Below are positions 11,875 through 24,989 of a stretch of 64,000 nt of DNA, one piece after another; the stretch's first letter is position 1; each line of letters opens with the position of its first letter. Source of the stretch: Datisca glomerata (Eukaryota > Streptophyta > Magnoliopsida > Cucurbitales > Datiscaceae); the NCBI GenBank assembly GCA_003255025.1, contig QANY01009128.1, positions 1,054,547 to 1,118,546 on the forward strand. Direction: 5' to 3'. The notes under the pieces are model-generated. The model had not been told where the DNA came from. It saw only the letters and a program-made list of their open reading frames with translations, and did not search any database. The position numbers were made by a program, and so were the translations under genes.

Positions 11875-12112
11875 TGATGTATAAAGCAGGGACGAGATTC
11901 TCTGTCGTTTAAGTGTAGTAGTTATAAGTGTAATTCTAGGCCAAGATCTCGTCAGATGGGATTTGATTGTGCTATATTTGTCTTCAATTTCATATGAAAT
12001 TAACTTATAATAATTTGAACAGACGCATATTTTTCTAATGCATAGAGGTAGTCTTAATTTTATTTCTGAATGTGGAAGTGTCTGGTATTAAGACAAAGAA
12101 TTGTATTATGAA

Positions 12113-12640
12113 TGTACAAGTAAAATTTCACCTGACACGTGGTAAGATCTAGACAGAATACTCCAGCGAAGAGAAGAAAGAGCGAGAATCGTAAAATCAA
12201 CCAGGCGGCTATAAAGCACAGACCAACCAGATGAAATCACATGAATTGCCGACGTGACAATCCAAAGAGAAGCTAAGCAAGACCATTAGATCTATCAAAC
12301 AGGCAAGATTTACTTAAGTTATTAATGTTGATAAACAAGATCTCAGAAGAATATTCTGTCGATCCTATTTTTAGATAGAATTAGAAAAGTTGTATCAGAT
12401 TATATGAAGGCTTATAAATAGAGGTAAGATGTAACTTCAAACATAAGAGACCAACTATCAACACTCATTAGTCTTGTAAACTCTTACTCCATGTTGAAAT
12501 ACTATCAAAATTTCTCTGTGATTTTTCTTCCCTTTAAGAATTTTTCACGTAAATCATGATGTATTTATTCTCTCATTCTCTCTCTAAAGTATTCTCTATA
12601 TTTTCATATTTTGATTTAAGAAATTCACAACCGATCATCA
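12113..12640 (+). repeat. Left LTR
   Basis: Starts TGTACAAG. It has a TATA-like 'cttataaatagagg' at about 12410-12424, about 300 bp in, which would be the LTR promoter. The sequence aligns throughout with 17495-18009 at roughly 80-85% by eye, so the insertion is not young. Confidence 0.8.
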
Positions 12641-14399
12641 AAAACGGTGAATTTTTTCCTTGAGAGTTGAAGGAAAAACTCAAAAAATCCATTCTCAAAA
12701 TGCTCAAAACCAAACCAAATACTTTCGACAACGGATACGAAGTGGAAGCGGAAACGGGAGCATGAACGATTATGAAAATGAATTAGAAGACAGAACGAAA
12801 AGCGGTAAACTCATTCATTACATATTCGATTAGTTTATTTTCTTTGTACAATTATTATTTAAAAAAATTATTAATGTTATTTGTCGGTGATCGAATCTGG
12901 AAAACTGTGGTAATGAGGTTTGCCATTGTCACCAACCGTGAGGGGAAGCAACACAACCAGCAAAACAGCAAAAAAAAAAAAACTATGCCGCCGTTGAGCA
13001 TTATGCCATGACCACCACTAAAGCTTCCAATCTCAACTGTTAGATTCGAAGGAGCACTTTGAGAAGCAGCCGGTAACACACCCACGGCCTCATTCGCGAC
13101 GGCGTCAGGCCGCGTTAAGACCGAAAATAGTGGCGGGTTCGACAGGGGAGCTACTAGAACCACCTCTATTTCCTAGAATTGGAACCTGAGATCCACGATG
13201 ATCAATGAGTTTTCAGACCCCGAAACCACCATAAAAATGTTCATAAGAGAATTTCTGCCAATTAAAAGCCATTCACGGCCAAAAAAGGCCGCCAGACACA
13301 GTCGCACGCACTCTCATGCGCCATCGCCAGCGGAGGCTATCATCCTTACCCGTTTTTAGTTTCACGAGTTAACCTACCCTGAAGGAAGCTCCAGCCCGAC
13401 TCTTATTGAAACAGCCCAACAAGGAAGCGAAGCCCAGTGCACGACCCAAAAAGAAGGTGCGACCCGTTAATGGCCCGCGAACTGCTCCATACCCGTGACC
13501 TGATCCACGCCAAGCGCGACCCGAGTCTGGCCAACTCCTTGGCCCGCAAACTATGGGCCGATTCCCTACTTCCAGTAGGTCATCCCATATACGAGCCCAA
13601 CACGCAGAACCTAGAAGAACACGTGACCCGCGCTCCGCTCGACACCAATCCGTGACCCGCGTGCGACCTGTTCTAGACCCGCGATCCGTGCGTAAACCAG
13701 GCCTGTCTTTTGGGCCGCGATTCAAGGTTGAGCCCGAGCTCTCCATACCCTCCGCAGATTTGATTCATGCCAAACCCAATGTACTTCATAATTTGGCAGA
13801 TTTAATCTGCAAACTTGCAAAGCCCTCATGGACCTCATGGATCATTTTATGCAAATAAATGGAGGTCTTCAAATTGTAAGCTAAGTATTTATTTTTAAAT
13901 TATGACTTTGCCTCTAAATACATATATTATTCGTTAAAAATTTGAATAATTGCATGAGCATATCGTACAACATCTTAAGAAAAATAGTTACACAATAGTT
14001 CGAGTATATTAAATTAGTAGAAATTAATTCTACGCTAATTGTGTAGGGTATAAGTAATTAGCTCTCAGTGCTAAACATTATCATGCTTTGATGTAATTAT
14101 GAAAATTACATTTATCTTGTTTAGGTCATTTATTTTGATAAAATTCATAGTTTGACCATATTATGGATAATATGAAATGTTGTCAACGGTATTCAAACTG
14201 ATTTGATGCACGTATTGCATGAGGAATAAATTTTTGAATTTTCAATTCTAAATTTTAATTTTAGCTTTTCTAAAGCTATAAATAAAATATCCCTTAACGG
14301 TTGATGAACGGAAATATAAACTTTGATATGCGTATTTTTGGAGACTAGCTCTTTCCTATTCTATATGTAAAAGTGCAGGAAACTAAAAGATGAACAAAC
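12641..14399. other. Element interior, left part: no protein recognised
   Basis: Just after the left LTR there is a purine-rich stretch, then a GC-rich block (13060-13760) that translates in several frames without matching a family I know. No tRNA-complementary primer-binding site could be assigned confidently. Confidence 0.5.
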
Positions 14400-14830
14400 A
14401 TTGAGAACGGGAAACTTTGTGGCAAAGAGAACGGAAAACATTGAGAACGGGTAACGTTGTGGCAACGCGAACAGAAACGTTGGGAACGGGTAATGTTGTG
14501 GCAACGGGAACAGGAAACATTGTGGCAACGGGAATGGAAACATTGAGAATGGGAAACTTTGTGGCAACGGGAATAGGAAACATTGAGAACGGGAAACGTT
14601 GTGGCAACGAGAATGAGAAAAGTTGAGAACGGGAAACGTTGTGGCAACGAGAACGGGAAACGTTGAGAACAGGAAATGTTACGGCAAAAAGAACGGGAAA
14701 CGTTATGGCAACGGAAATGAAAACGTCGTGGCAAAGAGAATGAAAATGGCAACGGGTACCACACTGGAAACGGAAACAAATAGGAAGCCAAAAATGAAAA
14801 CGACATGGCAACAAAATCGAAAGTGAAAAA
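14400..14830 (+). repeat. Short tandem array (gagaacgggaaacgttgtggcaac type)
   Basis: Repeated modules such as 'gaacgggaaacgttgtgg' and 'caacg(a/g)gaac' with a variable period of about 20-45 bp. They give long ORFs on both strands (for example 15013-14345), which reflects the repeat rather than coding. Confidence 0.75.
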
Positions 14831-15054
14831 GGGAAAATAAGATATGAACGAGCAATGAAACGTAAATGATGACTCACAAAGTAATTTTGCAAACTGAAAC
14901 CAAGAATGGAAGTGCATGAAAGGAAAGTGGAAAAATGACTGATAAGGAGCGGCCAACGAAATTAAGAACTTGCAAACAACATGGTCTTTGACGTACAACT
15001 CACTACATACCAACTAGATTCAGCTTTTAAATAATACTGGATGAAAAAGTTCTA

Positions 15055-15560
15055 CATAGAAAATCATATATTATTTGGGAGACACAAAAATTAACTTCTT
15101 GGAGAATTTTATGGATTTCAATTTAGAGCTCCCGATAAACAATTATGGTAGTTTCAGTACATGTTGTTCAGAAACGAAGATTATGTAGAATAGTAAATTT
15201 AAGAAATTATACTGTAACAATTGGAAGCTGGACACATGGGAAATCATATATTATTACCAAGATATGAAAGTCTACTTCTTGGAAAATTTTACGGAATTGA
15301 TTTTGGAGCTCACAATAAAAAGTTATGACGATTTTCGTAAAGGCTGTTCGAGAAAGTAGAATATGCAGAATGGTCAACTTCAGAAATTAAGCTGAATTTA
15401 CTGGGAGTCAATTACATCTTATATCATCAGAAAGATACAGAAGTCTGCTTCTAAGCAAAATTATATGGAATTCAGTTCGGAGATCCTGATCAAAATTTAT
15501 TAAAATTCTCGTGGAGGATATTCAGGAAAGAAGACTGTGCAGAACTATCAGCTTCATTTA
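15055..15560 (+). repeat. Three diverged units of a tandem repeat of about 180 bp
   Basis: 'aaatcatatattatt' recurs at about 15061 and 15241, and a diverged form at about 15415. Each is followed by 'cttcttgga.aattttat', 'ggagctc' and a 'gtagaat/gcagaa' motif in the same order. The period of about 177-180 bp is in the usual range for plant satellites. Confidence 0.65.
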
Positions 15561-15879
15561 TTAAACCTCACTAACACATTAATACTTATGTGACAAATCG
15601 TACGTCGCTACAAACCTATGGAAGATAGTTTTTCAAAAATCTTTACGAAATGAGATTCGAGCTTCTAGAAGAAAGTTACAATATACTCGTTTCCTATTCA
15701 TTCAACTAAAATACTATATATGGTGTCGTTCAATATTCTTGTCCCATATATTTGTGTACGGAAAAAAGAAAGAGAAAAATAAATGGGAGCAACTTTAGTA
15801 AGAGCCCGACAGGAAATTTAGGACCCCTGAGTTTTAGGAATAGCTTATGTCCTTGGGAGTGTCTATGGACATAGATCTC

Positions 15880-16110
15880 ATAAGGAAACAGGCTCCTGAG
15901 CTCACTAAGAGCTTATGTCCATGGAAGCTTTTGCATTTTAAAGGAAATGGAAATGAGCCCCTAAGCTCACCAAGAGCTTATGTACATAAAAGATTTTGCT
16001 TTCTAAAGGAAATGAATTGAGTTCACCAAGAGCTTATGTCCATGAAAGCTTATGCTTTCTAAAGGAAATGGAAACGAGCCTCTGAGCTTGCTGAGAGCTT
16101 AAGTCCATGA
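15880..16110 (+). repeat. Tandem repeat with units of about 75 bp
   Basis: About four units, each with 'gagcttatgtcc', 'tttctaaaggaaatg' and 'gagcccctaagctcacc'-like motifs. A related looser array continues with 'gcagttc(g/a)taagt' motifs at 16820-16920. Confidence 0.65.
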
Positions 16111-17494
16111 GGAATGGTGTCTGTAGCACTACCCTCTAAAGGAAACCCAAAAGGAAGGAAGAAGGAAGTTCTGAAAAGAAGGAAACCAAAAGCAAGAAAT
16201 CAAAACGAAGGGAAAAATGCAAAGGAAGAAGGCCTCAAGACATCAGAATCTTGGAAAGAGTATTCAACACTTAGAAAAAAAACAAAAAGGAGAAAGGAAG
16301 AAATATGAAAGCGAGGAAAAGAAAGAAAACAAAGTGAGAAGCAAATGAAGCTTCAAAAGAAATTCAAAAAATGGAACATATGGGAATTGTGAGGTCAAAC
16401 GATCAATGGTTGTGTTGGCTTCATCTAAGGAAAATGAAAAGAGAAAGAAAGGAAAGGAAAGTAAACAAAGAAAAATAAAGTGACAAGTAGATGAAAGAAT
16501 AGATGAAATTTGCTAAGTCTAGAAAAAAGGAAAATTATAAAAACATACAAAATATTATGACAACAACATCTCCAATATAAGGGTTAACAGCAGCATCCTC
16601 AACAGGGAGATTAACAATGGCATGTCAAATAGCAACTTGAATAACTATGTTCTCAAAAAATACTTGTAAATGAAATGCTCAAATCAAGTCCTATTAATAC
16701 TAAGCTTAAGCTGCTCGCAAAACGGGAAACACTCATGTTGGTGTGATAAAGTCTGTACAAGAAGAAAGCTTACAAACGGGGCCATGGTTCTTTATTTGAA
16801 CCTAAGACCTTAAAAATGAGCAGTTCGTAAGTCCCTCTCAAAGCGAAACGGTGTCATGGTACTATATTTGAACATAAGTTCTTGAAATGGGCAGTTCATA
16901 AGTCTATCTCAAAATGAAAACAGAAGAAACTTTTCTAAAGATCCCATTGCAAAGGAAAGGGGAGAAACTCTATCATTAAGTCCGTAGCAAAGGAAACGGG
17001 AGAAACTCTGTTAATAAATGCCAACGTCAAACTCAAACTCATGTGATGCAATTATGAAATGGTACACACACTCCTTACTCATTTAATTAAATTATTATAT
17101 TATTCTTGTACAACATTCTTATCACATATCTCAACGTAAGAGAAAAGGAAAAGAAAAATGAAGAAAACAGGAATTTTTTTCAATGAGCCCATAGTGGAAG
17201 GAACAGAAAGGCATAGCAGCAAATGAAGAGGAAATAATAATCATCAACAACAAGCTGACAAATGAGTTATCGACAATCGCAAAGCATCTGTAAATGAGAA
17301 TAGAAGAACATAATGACAGAAAGAAAAGAATAAGTCATCCCTGACAGTAGGCAGTCAAAAAGTTTCTTGGAAAACTAAATTGCATGTTTCCAAGAAACGT
17401 GTGAAAACATAAACAAACATATGTAACATCAGAACAGGAAAAGATGATCATTACACATCAATGAATAAAATTCCATTGAGGTAATGGGGGCCAA

Positions 17495-18009
17495 TGTACA
17501 GGCAAAATTTCACATGACATGTGGCAAGATCTCAACCGAAGATTCCATAGAAGAGAAGATAGAGTGAGAATCGTAAGATCAACCAGGCAGTTATGAAGAA
17601 TAGACCAAACAGATGAAAGCACATGGATTGCCGATGTGGCAATCTAAAGATAAGTTAATCAAGATCATTAGATCTATCAAACGGTCAAGATTTACTTAAG
17701 TTGTTAATGTTGATAAACTGAATCTCAGAGGATTATTCTGTTGATAATATTTTTAGATAGAATTAGATAAATGGTATCAGATTATATGAAGGCTTATAAA
17801 TAGAGGCAAGATGTAGCACTAAATAGAAGAGAACAATTCCCAACATCCATTAACCTTGTAAACCATTTTCCATAATGAAATACTATCAAAATCGCTTCGC
17901 GATTTTTCTTCCCTTTAAGGGTTTTCCACGTAAATCATGGCGTATTTATTCTCTAAATGATTCTCTATATTTTCATTTTTTAATGTAAGAAATTCATGAC
18001 CGATTATCA
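17495..18009 (+). repeat. Right LTR
   Basis: Starts TGTACAGG, preceded by a purine tract. The TATA-like 'cttataaatagagg' near 17790 sits at the same place as in the left LTR. A possible ATGAA target duplication lies just downstream. Confidence 0.8.
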
Positions 18010-18699
18010 AAGAATGAAGTAAGATACAAGACTTACACATTTAAAGAAAATTAATTGGCAACGATTAATTAGTGCTCTCGTTCACAAATTAATGCTGAGA
18101 AGAAAGAAGAAGAGATTACAAAATAGGAGAGGAAGAAAGCTTTGTTTTCAAAACCACGTTTTGCTCTCAAATAGTTAAGAGTATAAAACATGTTCTGAGA
18201 AACAAATGGGAGAGGGCTGACTATTTATAATCAAGTAAAGTGGAGTTCATCGGAAATCATCAATTGCTTGAACTATTCTATTCTACAAAAATAAAAATAT
18301 TTTACACTTCTACTTTTTTCTACTTTTGACTAGGAATAGTAAAAGCATAAATAGTTGTTATATTATTCGACAACTAGTACAATAATTATAAAAAAGATAA
18401 ATTACAAAGATTCATCGATAATTTTTATCTCGGCTTTCGTGTCTTCATAATTGCTCTGTCATGATTGATGTCGTTGAAAAGTCATTGTGAATATTGTTGT
18501 GCATTGGATTCCTTGATAATTTCTATCTTGAATTTTTGTGCATTTATTGTTGATTGTGTAGAAGTCATTATTACTTGTCTTGAAAATCATTATGACCATT
18601 GCATTTTGTTGAGGTGTCATCATGATTCACCAATTGATTCGTGGATTTTATTCAAGTATTGGCATCTTGTCAAGGGTGAATTATTTTTCTTCACACATC

Positions 18700-19255
18700 A
18701 TCACTAAGGTTGATACTGTCAAATGGGTTTTATGAATCTTGGAAAGGATCATAAGCCTATTGAGGAAGAACTCAAACTTGTGGTTTTCCCTTCAATTGCT
18801 GAGGGAGAGTCTTGGACGATTAACTTTCTTGATTTTTATTTTTGATTGGATGATTTGACTCTACTAATGATTCAGAATCAGAATCAGTATTATCTTCAAG
18901 GAGAAGGAGCATCTTTTCTATCAACTCCTGCTTTGATTTCGATTTGGTAGACTTGGCCTTTCCTTTTAGAGAAAGTTTTGATTTAGGCTTGGATTCTTAG
19001 GAAGAATTGGATGATTTGGTTTGGTTTATCTGTGGGATTTGGTTGATTGGCTTATTTTAATGAGACCACAGGAGATGGTTTGGTTAATGTCAATCGTGGG
19101 TGGATATTTGCAAACTCATTATTTATGGAGGCAGAGATTTTTAGAGTATTAAATTTGTCCCACCATTTACCATAGTATTGTCTCGTGAGATTTCTTCAAT
19201 GGAAAACTGTCATTTTAGGATCCATGGAATTTTATTAGATAATTAGCAAATAAAA
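18700..19255 (-). pseudogene. Pararetroviral C-terminal region, broken
   Basis: Read on the minus strand, this gives a 'WWDKF'-type motif, then a Ser/Lys-rich stretch and an acidic tail, with many stops. I infer it is the region after RNase H in the polyprotein, separated from the rest by the insertion at about 19.3-19.9 kb. The 18020-18700 stretch to its left has no recognised coding and may be the viral non-coding region. Confidence 0.4.
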
Positions 19256-19259
19256 ATAA

Positions 19260-19910
19260 ATTAATTAATTAATATAAAATAATCACTTAAATCTATCAAT
19301 TGAATTGATAAATTTCAATACAACTTTAACACTGTGGAGGTATACTGATTTTCGGCAATTTAATATATTGGGTTAAATTTTCAAAAATTTAAAATATATG
19401 GGTATATTTGTAAATATCAAAAATTAGATTTTATAAATATTTAATAGCAATTTGATTGCAAAGAGAGAGATATAGATATAGATATCATATCAGATACAGA
19501 GAAAAAAGAGTTTTCTCCCCTCCCTAGAGAGTGCCGCCGATTGAGAGAGTATTGAAGGGAAAATATTCGTTATTTTCCTTTAACCGTTGAGAGCCCTTAC
19601 TCAAATTCCTACACAAAGTTCTGTGAGATATATTTTCAAAATTAACGGATGGTTGTTGGTGGACAAAATTCGCAAATCGTTCTTGGAGTTCAAGTGCGTG
19701 ATTCGAATCCTGAAGTTTGAAGAATGCTCGAAGGAAATCCACCGGTTCAGAAATTCTCTTATACAAAGTATATGTGCAAAATTATTTCTAACATTATCTT
19801 CTCATTTAATATCGGATATGCATAATCACACGTTATTTGGTTTTAAATTATTTAATTTGATAAAAATAAGTTAATTGAAAAAAAAAATTGATATTCCACC
19901 CACGAACCGT
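19260..19910 (+). mobile_element. LTR-like insertion within the pararetrovirus
   Basis: This stretch interrupts the viral reading path. Its second half (19560-19750) resembles the R-U5 part of plant copia LTRs: 'cgtgattcgaatcctgaag', 'gaaggaaatccaccggttcag', then 'ccacgaaccgttcgtgg'. Exact ends and a target duplication were not found, and no coding is present. Confidence 0.35.
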
Positions 19911-20399
19911 TCGTGGTTCAAACTTGTGTTTAGTTAATTCCAAAACCTACTTATCCTGGCAAATTTTCCCTTCTAAGCTGGTTATTTGACTAATGTTGAC
20001 TGATTTTGTTTCTAAGATAACATCCCTATAGAAATCGAGATTTTTGTCCTTATGTTCAGGGACAAAATGGAAATCTGGGAGAAAATGAGATTTCGCTATT
20101 GGATTTTTTAAATTAGAAAATAAGGGTTTAATTTAGAAAATATTCCTACTAGGAGTCTTCCTGTAATATGGAGATGACCTTTTGTATTTTGTGGCTGGTT
20201 GGTTGACCAATTGTGGGTCAAATGGTTTATAGACTGAAAATGGGTCAAATTGGTTTACCAGTACAGATTGATAGTTGGGCCTGATGGATACGAGTATTGT
20301 CATTTCAATTTCTTTTGAAGTAGAAGACTCTTCTTTGATTCGAGTCTTAAGGGCCAATTGTGAAGTCGAAAACTCCCTTTTGATTATTCTCTTCGAGGC

Positions 20400-20960
20400 C
20401 TAAGGCCTAGACCTCATCTCGTCGTCCTTACAAAAATTCATGGGTCAAGAAGTCAGGAACTGAATTATTAATGTCTTTAATGGATTCAATATTGAAATAA
20501 AAAATACTAAGTATGGATTTTCATCGCGCAAAAATTTGTTTTGAAGCAATATTCTTAATATCTTTCTCCAAAACATATTTCACAGATTTACAATCAATTT
20601 TTAAAAGGAATTTCTGATTCACCAAGTCATCCTGAAATTTTTGTACACATAGAATTATAGATAAAATTTCTTTTTTAATTGTATTCTAATTAACTTAGGA
20701 TTGAGACCAAGTTCCAAAAGTGAATCTAACAATCTATTCAGGTGACTCTAGAGAGATTTTCTATAACATGATACCTTCATACCCTATTTTAGAGGCATCA
20801 ATCTGCACAATTTTAAAAGAATTATTACAGGGGATGTCAATACAAGATATTGTCTTACACATGAGTTTTAATTCTTTTAATCAGATTGGTGTGAACAGAT
20901 GTCCAAGGAGGAGGATTCTTCTTGAGCCTTTCAAAGAGAGGCTTGCAATCAATTCTTAAT
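20400..20960 (-). pseudogene. Pararetroviral RNase H domain, decayed
   Basis: After the RT connection region, the minus strand has 'QIDASKIGYEG' near 20790, the first RNase H active-site Asp. Further along come 'KKEILSI' and 'KQIFARWKSIL' blocks typical of caulimovirid RNase H. In-frame stops and at least one shift break it. Confidence 0.7.
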
Positions 20961-21660
20961 TTATCATAAAAATCATATATGTAATTTAAAGATTCTAGAA
21001 ATCTTTGCAATTGGGTTTTGTCTAGGATTTCATCATAGAATTTGTCGGTAAATTGTATTACTTGATCAATTGGTTTAATTATAAAATGGTATATTTCAAA
21101 TTTTAGGAATCTAATCTTGGATTGAAATACTTTAATTTTACTCACAGAGATAATAAACCATTTTGATTTATTATCTTAGCAAATAATTCAAGATTTTCCA
21201 ATGTTGTTTTATTGACCTAGAAAAAATGAGGACATTATCAATGTAAACAATTGAGAAATCAGTAAATTGATTAAAGTTTTCATTCATTATGTTTTGAAAT
21301 TCACTGGGAGCATTCTTAAGGCCAAAAGACATTACATTCCATTCGTAATTGTCAAATTGAGTTACAAATGTAGTTTTATATTTGTCATTTTCATTTATCT
21401 GAATTTGCCAGAATCCAGATTTCATATCAAACTTAGAGAATACCATTGTATCTCTAAGTCCATTGATCAAATCACTTTTGTTTGATGTTGGATATCTTAT
21501 CCATTCCAAAACATTATTAAGTGGCTTATAATTAATTACTATACAAGAAACTCCTCGTTCAATTTCACTGACCTTCTGGACATAAAAGGCCGAGTAGGAC
21601 CAATGAGACTTGCCCCTTTTAATAATATTCTTATTGAGAAGTTTTATAATTTTTTTTTTA
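20855..21660 (-). pseudogene. Pararetroviral reverse transcriptase, decayed
   Basis: Open pieces at 21509-21171 and 21145-20855 cover the fingers, palm and connection. Visible blocks, in order, are 'FYVQKVSEIERG' (about 21575), 'FSKFDMKSGFWQI', 'FGLKNAPSEFQ', the catalytic box and 'NPPPWT'. The catalytic box reads YIDN rather than YxDD, so a metal-binding Asp is missing. A break separates the palm from the connection. This order and the 'KSGFWQI' form are those of caulimovirid RT. Confidence 0.85.
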
Positions 21661-21849
21661 CAAAATTTGAGTATTTAAAAATTCATTTGAATTTATCGTG
21701 CCTTGGTAGGAATATTCTTTTAATCAAATCCCTTAATATAAGTAGACTGGCTGTATGTTACTTTCTGTGCCAGAAAGCATTAGGAATGTCAGAACATAAT
21801 TCTTTACAAATTCTTTGTTCGAAGATTTTAATTTATTTTTGAAGAGCAG

Positions 21850-22260
21850 GATTCTGAAGCTATCCCTCAATTCTTTTAAATGCTAATTCATCTTGCAGAA
21901 AATATAATTATTTTTCTTTATAAGAAATTAGATTTAGAAATAAATTTTTCCTTTAAAGTTTTCAATTTCTCATTGTGAGAAAAAGAAAGAAATTTAAATT
22001 TTACAGGTTTATCCATAAGATCAATAATTGTCGTATCATGCTCTGTGGTAAAATGATACAACAAAAAAATGAATGGTAAACCAAAAGTTATTTTATCAGT
22101 CATATTTTTTACTAGGACAAATGAAGTTTTAAAACATACATGATCTTGACAAATATGAACTTTGAGTCATTCATGCATCAAATTTAAACATGCTCATGAA
22201 TCAATTAGGACCATTGAAGTGAAATCAAAATCTTGAATAATTATTCTGACCATTATTTGT
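21850..22260 (-). pseudogene. Pararetroviral aspartic protease, decayed
   Basis: The active-site block reads VLIDS then a stop (TGA) where Gly is expected (catalytic Asp codon 22202-22200). Stops continue on both sides. The place between coat protein and RT is right for a caulimovirid. Confidence 0.6.
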
Positions 22261-22859
22261 CATTTTTTATTTTGATATGATTGAGAATTTGGATGAAGTT
22301 ATTATCATCTTAATTATTGACAATAGGTTCTTCAACCTCATTATCAGAAATTCAGAATTTACGAGGTTATCCCAGTTCACTAGACTCGTGATTTTTAATG
22401 AAACTCTATTTTCAAAGGCTTATTTCTGAGTTAGAATCTTTTAATTCTTTTATTTCAATTTTAATTTTTTTATTTTTTTTTAAATTCCTGAAGAGTAGCT
22501 TCTTTTTCTTTTCCTTTATTTTCGTTGAATTTTTCAAGCGTTTATTTTTTAATCATTTTTCAAGAGTTTCTTTATAATTATCTTTCTAAGTCTTTTAAGG
22601 TATTCTTGTTTTGATTCTGAATTCTCAATTTTACTAATTAGATCTAACAAGAGATTTTTTTGTTCCTCATTTTTATTTAAAACATTAATTTTTTATAACA
22701 ACTATCCCTACATCCTATAGAGATGTTTGGAGAATTACTGTCAAAACTCGAAGTGTTTAATTTTTCAGATTTAGAGGATTCAAATTCTTCTACATCTCAA
22801 TTACTACTTTCATAGTAATCTATTGTTTCTAAAATTTTAAATAATTCTTGTTTATCTTC

Positions 22860-23760
22860 ACCAGAGTTTTTTAATTGATTAATTTTATTTTTGACTTAAC
22901 AAGTATTGGGAAAATGGCCATTCTGGCCACATTTGAAACATTTAATTTTACTTATATCAATAGATTTTTTATTGAATTTTATTCTAGAATGAATTTTATT
23001 CCTAGAGAAGTGTTTGTCAAAAAATTTTATTTTTCGAAAAGTATTTGTCAGATATTTTATTCTTATTTTTTGTGGTATTTTTCCCTATAAGGCCTATATT
23101 TCATTCTAGGGTTTAAATGAGAATTTTTCCTATTCTTTTGGGTAGGAGCAATAACGGGTCAACCATATTGCTCGTAGAAATTGTCTAATTCATATTTGAC
23201 AGCTTTGTTTTTTTAGTTTGTTCGTTTATATTCATATCTATCTATACACATTTTTAGACCTTCTTTTTATAGTGTAGTAAGTATTATTCTATATGTAAGA
23301 CTATTACAGTCTATGTTCCCTAGGTCATTACTAAGGATTGTCCTAATTTTATGGGCAAACAAATTGGGTAAGTCATTGATAATTTTTTTTTCCAAAAGGG
23401 TTGACTACTATCATCTCTTGTCATTATTCTGGACAAAAATATATTTTTGTACCAGTCAAAATCACTTAGGGTTGGACCCCTAAGATTGGTCAATTGATCA
23501 TGTATACGCGAAGTGATATTACTTGGCTTTCCAATGAAATGTTCAATTATGGTGTAAATAAGTGTATTGATGGCATATGGCATTGTTTCATGATCTTCTC
23601 TAATAATTGGGGTTCCTTCAGCATCAATCTTTAATGTGCTGACAGGATGACATTTTTGGATTATTCTGTGAGATATTTTTTCCACTAGAAATGAAGCATT
23701 AATGTGAATCATGTGACTAAAAGTTTGATTAAATCATTGTGAGGTAAATCGTGTGTGGTC
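22860..23760 (-). pseudogene. Pararetroviral coat-protein region with CCHC zinc knuckle
   Basis: An open piece (23712-23320) matches the caulimovirid coat core in its spacing and in a 'PFWKKK' block. Downstream at 22940-22899 lies CFKCGQNGHFPNTC, a perfect C-x2-C-x4-H-x4-C knuckle that binds nucleic acid in coat proteins. An acidic, Ser-rich stretch follows, as in relatives. Stops and shifts interrupt the path between these parts. Confidence 0.75.
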
Positions 23761-24989
23761 ATATAATTGTTGTCCACGATAACCATGTACTGCAATTTGT
23801 TGAGAACGTCCTGCTTAGAAAATCTATCAATATTCTATTCATATAATTTCTCTACAGGCACATAAAATTGATTAACTAAAGAATTTTCAGTAATTTGAAT
23901 GTCAGGAGGAATTGGCTTTATATGCCACTTCTTTTCCAATTTATTAATTTCTTGTTTCTTTAATATTGTGAATGTTTGAAGATTCATGAATTGTGGATGA
24001 TTTATAGGTGGATTCTGACCTATGGCTTTCTGATTCTGAATTACTGTTTTGATTAATTTCGTTCAATTCTTGAAGTATTTCACCAATAATTCTTTCAGAT
24101 TTAATTTCAAATTTTGAACGACTGTCTTGGTTAACAACATTAACAGAAGAAAATGATTCACCAGATCTATTCTTTAATTATTGAAGCATTTTATCAATAT
24201 GTTTATTAAGAGGAACAATATTTAAAGTGTTTTTATCTGAAAGATTTATTAAAGGTTTTTCTTTCAGAGCTTCATTGGTATAGGTTCATGAAGAGCATCA
24301 ACCTTATTCTCAATTTTGTCTAATTATTTTTCTGTTGTAATTAAACTTTGATTGGTGTAATTGAGTTGTTCAACTATTTTTTATTGGGTTTTTCTTCCTT
24401 TAAATATTGAGGGAGAAGCATTAATTAAAGAATTTTTATGATTAATTATAACTTTTTCAGGTGGTGGATGATTGACAGACACCACAATAGAGTCTTCCTT
24501 GACCCATTTAGATTTGGAAATTACTTTAATATTTTTCTCATTAATATCCTCGATATAATCAAGGAAAAACATGTCAACTCTGAATTCTTATATGAACGTT
24601 TTCCATTCAGCAAGTATGATTTTTCTTTTATCCACATCATATGCATCTCTGAACCTATTACGTCTACTGAGATTGGTTGGGTCATTATTGTGTTGGGTTA
24701 GACCTTCTCAATCTGGTTTGTATTCTTGGCTCAAGGTGCTTAAATTTAAAACTAAGAGTTAAGGTTAACAGAAGGCAAGGTTCCTTGAAAATCTGATTTA
24801 GTGGATGCTTCAGCTTCGTCAGGAGGTAAGGTTCCTTGGCAAGAGGTAAGGTTCATTGGCTCAAGGTGCCTAATTCAAAACTAAGGGTTAAGGATTAATA
24901 GAAGGTAAGGTTCCTTGAAAATCTGATTCAGTATGTGCTTCAGCTTCGACAGATTATTCAGACTTATTATCAAATACTAACTGGCTGAC

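Larger units (their letters stand above)
12113..18013. mobile_element. Non-autonomous LTR retrotransposon (LARD-like), about 5.9 kb
   Basis: Two direct repeats of about 515-530 bp (12113-12640 and 17495-18009), both starting TGTACA, flank about 4.85 kb without recognisable gag or pol. A purine-rich tract ending 'gtaatggggg' lies just before the right LTR. ATGAA at 12108-12112 recurs at 18014-18018, a possible 5-bp target duplication if the LTRs extend about 4 bp past the last shared CA. The interior is a series of tandem arrays (about 14400-14730, 15060-15560 and 15880-16110) plus a GC-richer stretch (13060-13760). Tandem arrays in a long non-coding interior recall the Ogre/Tat group of Ty3 elements; that placement is inference. 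Confidence 0.75.

Noticed and set aside
14345..15013. Minus-strand ORF of 222 codons
   Set aside because: Opposite strand of a short tandem array, with low-complexity Phe/Pro/Ser composition.
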